From positions 1-33,648 of the forward strand of contig DASYRM010000131.1 of the NCBI GenBank assembly GCA_036004405.1: 33,648 nt of DNA. Reading direction: 5' to 3'. This document shows positions 31,449 to 33,648 of this stretch, one piece after another. The stretch's first letter is position 1. Each line of letters opens with the position of its first letter. Origin of the DNA: DASYRM01 sp036004405. Lineage in GTDB: Bacteria > Acidobacteriota > Vicinamibacteria > Vicinamibacterales > UBA2999. The notes below the pieces were generated by a model. The model did not search any database and had not been told where the DNA came from. It was given only the letters and a program-made list of their open reading frames with translations. The position numbers and the translations under genes were made by a program.

Positions 31449-33648
31449 CGCGGCAGCATACTTTGCACTGGCACTCGACAGCACGGCGCAGGATCTAAAG
31501 GCGCCGCTGCCCGTCGATTCCAGCGTCCGCACCGGCACGCTGCCGAACGGTCTCAAGTTCTTCATCCGCCGCAATCCGCGACCGGCGGATCGCGTGCTGC
31601 TGCGTCTCGCCGTCCAGGCGGGCTCGGTGGACGAGGCGGAGGACCAGCGCGGGCTGGCGCACGTGCTCGAGCACATGGCGTTCAACGGCACGGCGCGGTT
31701 CAAGCCCGGCGAGCTGGTGAACTACCTGCAGTCGATCGGCGCGCGCTTCGGCCCCCACGTCAATGCCTACACGAGCTACGACGAGACCGTCTACATGCTC
31801 GACGTGCCGACCGACCGGCCCAACGCGCTGCAGCGCGGGCTCGACGCGCTGAGCGACTTTGCCGGCGGCATGACGCTCGATCCGATGGAAGTGGACAAGG
31901 AGCGCGGCGTCGTCATCGAGGAATGGCGCGGCCGGCTGGGCGCCGGCACCCGTATGCAGCAGCCGCAGATCGAGGCGATCTTCGGCCCGACGTCGCAATA
32001 CTCGAAGCGGCTGCCGATCGGGACGCCCGAGTCGCTGCGCATGTTCACCGTCAAACGGCTGCGCGACTTCTACACCACCAACTATCGCGCCAACCGGATG
32101 GCCGTCATCGCGGTGGGCGATCTGGACCCGGCCGCCATCGAGGCGATGATCCGGCAACGCTTCGGCCCCATGCCGGGCAAGAAGGGGGATGTGCGCCGTC
32201 CCGCGCCGATCCCGCCGCACCGCGAGACCCGCTTCGTCACCGTCTCCGACCGCGAGGCGCAGGGGACGTCGGTGAACGTGATCTACAAGGGGCCGTTCCA
32301 CGCCCTCGAAACGCTCGAAGACTACCGGCGCTCGCTCGTGGAGTCGCTGGCGTATCAGATGATCAACGCCCGCTTCGCCGAGTTGTCGCGGCGCCCTGAT
32401 GCGCCGTTTCTGGCGGCCTCGGCCGGCAGCGACACGTTCGGGCGCACCGTCGAGGCCGCGAGCTTCGGGGTGCGCGTCAAGGACGGCGAGACCGATCGTG
32501 GGCTGGCGGCGCTCATGACCGAGGTGGCTCGCGTGCGGCAGTTCGGGTTCGGCGAGGCCGAGCTCGATCGGGCGCGCCGGGCCGCGCTGGCGCAGTACGA
32601 GCGGCTCTACAACGAGCGCAACAACACTACGAGCGATCCGCTGGCGTCGGAGCTGCTGCGGCACTATCTGAGCCGGGAGGCCGTGCCGGGCATCGAGCGG
32701 GAGCTCGAATACGCCAGACGGTTCCTCGCCACGATTACCACTGCTGAAGTGTCGGCGTACGCCAAGGAGGTCATTCACGACGACAACCGCGTCGTGCTGT
32801 CGTCGGCGCCCGATCGGCCGGGCCTGGCGCCGGTGACGAAGGCGCAGCTCCAGTCGGCGCTCACGGCGGGGCTCTCGGCCTCGGTGACGCCGTGGAGCGA
32901 TCAGATCGAGGGGAAGGCGCTGATGGCCAAGGCGCCGGCGCCAGGCACGGTGAAATCGCGGCGCGAGATCCCGGAGATCGGCGTGACGGTGCTGACCTTC
33001 TCGAACGGGGTCGAGGCGTGGCTGAAACCCACCGACTTCCGTGCCGACCAGGTGGTGTTCAGCTCGTACGCGAAGGGCGGCATTTCCACCGCGCCGCAGG
33101 ATCAGTACTTCAACGCGTCGCTCAGCTCGTCGCTCGTCGGCATCGGCGGCGTGGGCGGGCTGACGCCGGTTGATCTGGGCAAGCTGCTGGCCGGGAAGCT
33201 GGGCGGTGCGTCGGCCTACATCTCCACCTATACGCACGGCGTGACCGGCTCGGCGACACCGAAGGATCTCGAAACCGCGCTGCAGCTGGCCTACCTGCAC
33301 TTCACGGCCCCCAACCGCGACCCCGGCGCGCTCGACCTGATGAAGCGGCGTCTCGAGGCCTCGCTCGCCAATCAGGCGCAGAGCCCGGGCGCGGTGTTTG
33401 GCGAGCGCCTGCGCCGCCTCAACACCGTGGATCACTACACCGCGCGGCCGTTCAAGATCGAGGACGTGGGAAAGCTCGACGCGCAAGCGATGTGGACGTT
33501 CTACAACGATCGCTTCAGCAACGCCGCCAACTTCACGTTCTTCTTCGTCGGCAACTTCACGGTGGACGACCTCACGCCGCTGCTGGCCACGTATCTCGGC
33601 TCGCTCCCGTCGAAGGGCGCGCCCGACTCCAAGGCGGCCGACGTGCAC
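31417..33648 (+). CDS. M16 family zinc protease (pitrilysin type; 3' end outside window)
   Basis: 744 codons are present and the frame is still open at the window edge. The GTG at 31417 is preceded by GGGAGGGG and gives a signal peptide (about residues 1-24, ASSRLIRICIAAAYFALALDSTAQ), so the protein is secreted to the periplasm. The inverted zinc motif HVLEH (His82, Glu85, His86) is followed by the downstream glutamate region MEVDKERGVVIEEWRGRL. The second, inactive M16 half begins around residue 510 (IPEIGVTVLTFSNGVEAWLKPTDF). The length suggests a full two-half protein of about 900 or more residues. Its start lies inside the divergent dut gene, and the dut promoter lies in its signal peptide codons. 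Confidence 0.94.
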   Translation, partial: MASSRLIRICIAAAYFALALDSTAQDLKAPLPVDSSVRTGTLPNGLKFFIRRNPRPADRVLLRLAVQAGSVDEAEDQRGLAHVLEHMAFNGTARFKPGELVNYLQSIGARFGPHVNAYTSYDETVYMLDVPTDRPNALQRGLDALSDFAGGMTLDPMEVDKERGVVIEEWRGRLGAGTRMQQPQIEAIFGPTSQYSKRLPIGTPESLRMFTVKRLRDFYTTNYRANRMAVIAVGDLDPAAIEAMIRQRFGPMPGKKGDVRRPAPIPPHRETRFVTVSDREAQGTSVNVIYKGPFHALETLEDYRRSLVESLAYQMINARFAELSRRPDAPFLAASAGSDTFGRTVEAASFGVRVKDGETDRGLAALMTEVARVRQFGFGEAELDRARRAALAQYERLYNERNNTTSDPLASELLRHYLSREAVPGIERELEYARRFLATITTAEVSAYAKEVIHDDNRVVLSSAPDRPGLAPVTKAQLQSALTAGLSASVTPWSDQIEGKALMAKAPAPGTVKSRREIPEIGVTVLTFSNGVEAWLKPTDFRADQVVFSSYAKGGISTAPQDQYFNASLSSSLVGIGGVGGLTPVDLGKLLAGKLGGASAYISTYTHGVTGSATPKDLETALQLAYLHFTAPNRDPGALDLMKRRLEASLANQAQSPGAVFGERLRRLNTVDHYTARPFKIEDVGKLDAQAMWTFYNDRFSNAANFTFFFVGNFTVDDLTPLLATYLGSLPSKGAPDSKAADVH
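31455..31460 (-). promoter_or_regulatory. -10 hexamer TATGCT of dut
   Basis: TATGCT on the minus strand ends six bases before the dut ATG. It lies within the signal-peptide codons of the divergent M16 gene, so the two promoters are interleaved. Confidence 0.5.

Noticed and set aside
31495..33648. Very long minus-strand open frame opposite the M16 protease
   Set aside because: The plus strand reads a clear M16 protein with HVLEH and family motifs throughout. The antisense frame has only low-complexity Arg-rich sequence.

Overview
The window is GC-rich bacterial chromosome with dense, mostly ordinary genes and no phage, plasmid, tRNA, rRNA or CRISPR signal that I could see. The gene mix fits Acidobacteriota, most likely the Vicinamibacteria (subdivision 6): a YfiR-like protein with a TonB-dependent receptor, a soluble PQQ dehydrogenase beside an NHL-repeat protein, DUF885 and DUF6152 proteins, short secreted c-type cytochromes, and many small hairpin repeats. 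That placement is an inference from gene content, not from a marker-gene comparison.

Layout. 1-6607 (minus strand) is the most interesting part. In order of transcription it holds a LuxI/FeeM-type GNAT acyltransferase, an overlapping PaaK-like adenylate-forming enzyme, a 74-bp gap with a hairpin, a YfiR-like periplasmic protein, a TonB-dependent receptor and a hybrid histidine kinase with a CHASE8-like sensor region, cut by the window edge. Together they look like a signal-making pair next to an outer membrane-periplasm-inner membrane sensing relay. 6608-9182 holds a CHAD-domain gene divergent from a HupE/UreJ-type membrane protein, with a perfect dyad between them. 9224-17478 is a secreted, redox and hydrolase stretch: NHL protein, PQQ dehydrogenase, DUF885 zinc-peptidase-like protein, DUF6152 protein, a repeat-filled gap, a sialidase-fold lipoprotein and a cytochrome c. 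17512-24534 carries FmdB, an M23 peptidase, typA, mreB, a 2Fe-2S ferredoxin, a hypothetical protein, TerC and glutaminase. 24717-33648 carries a hydrolase, a DUF1499 membrane protein, rsgA, an ExeA-like ATPase, a double-cyclophilin protein, dinB, dut and the first 744 residues of an M16 zinc protease.

Two features run through the window. First, many genes have a good -10 hexamer only 6-14 bases before the start codon and no Shine-Dalgarno site, so they are probably leaderless. Several divergent pairs share or overlap these hexamers, including a perfect AGTATACT between typA and the M23 gene. A smaller group (mreB, the DUF6152 gene, dinB, the M16 gene) has a clear Shine-Dalgarno sequence. Second, short palindromic repeats sit at gene ends and in some cases supply the stop codon.

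All assignments come from reading motifs by eye; no database search was run.
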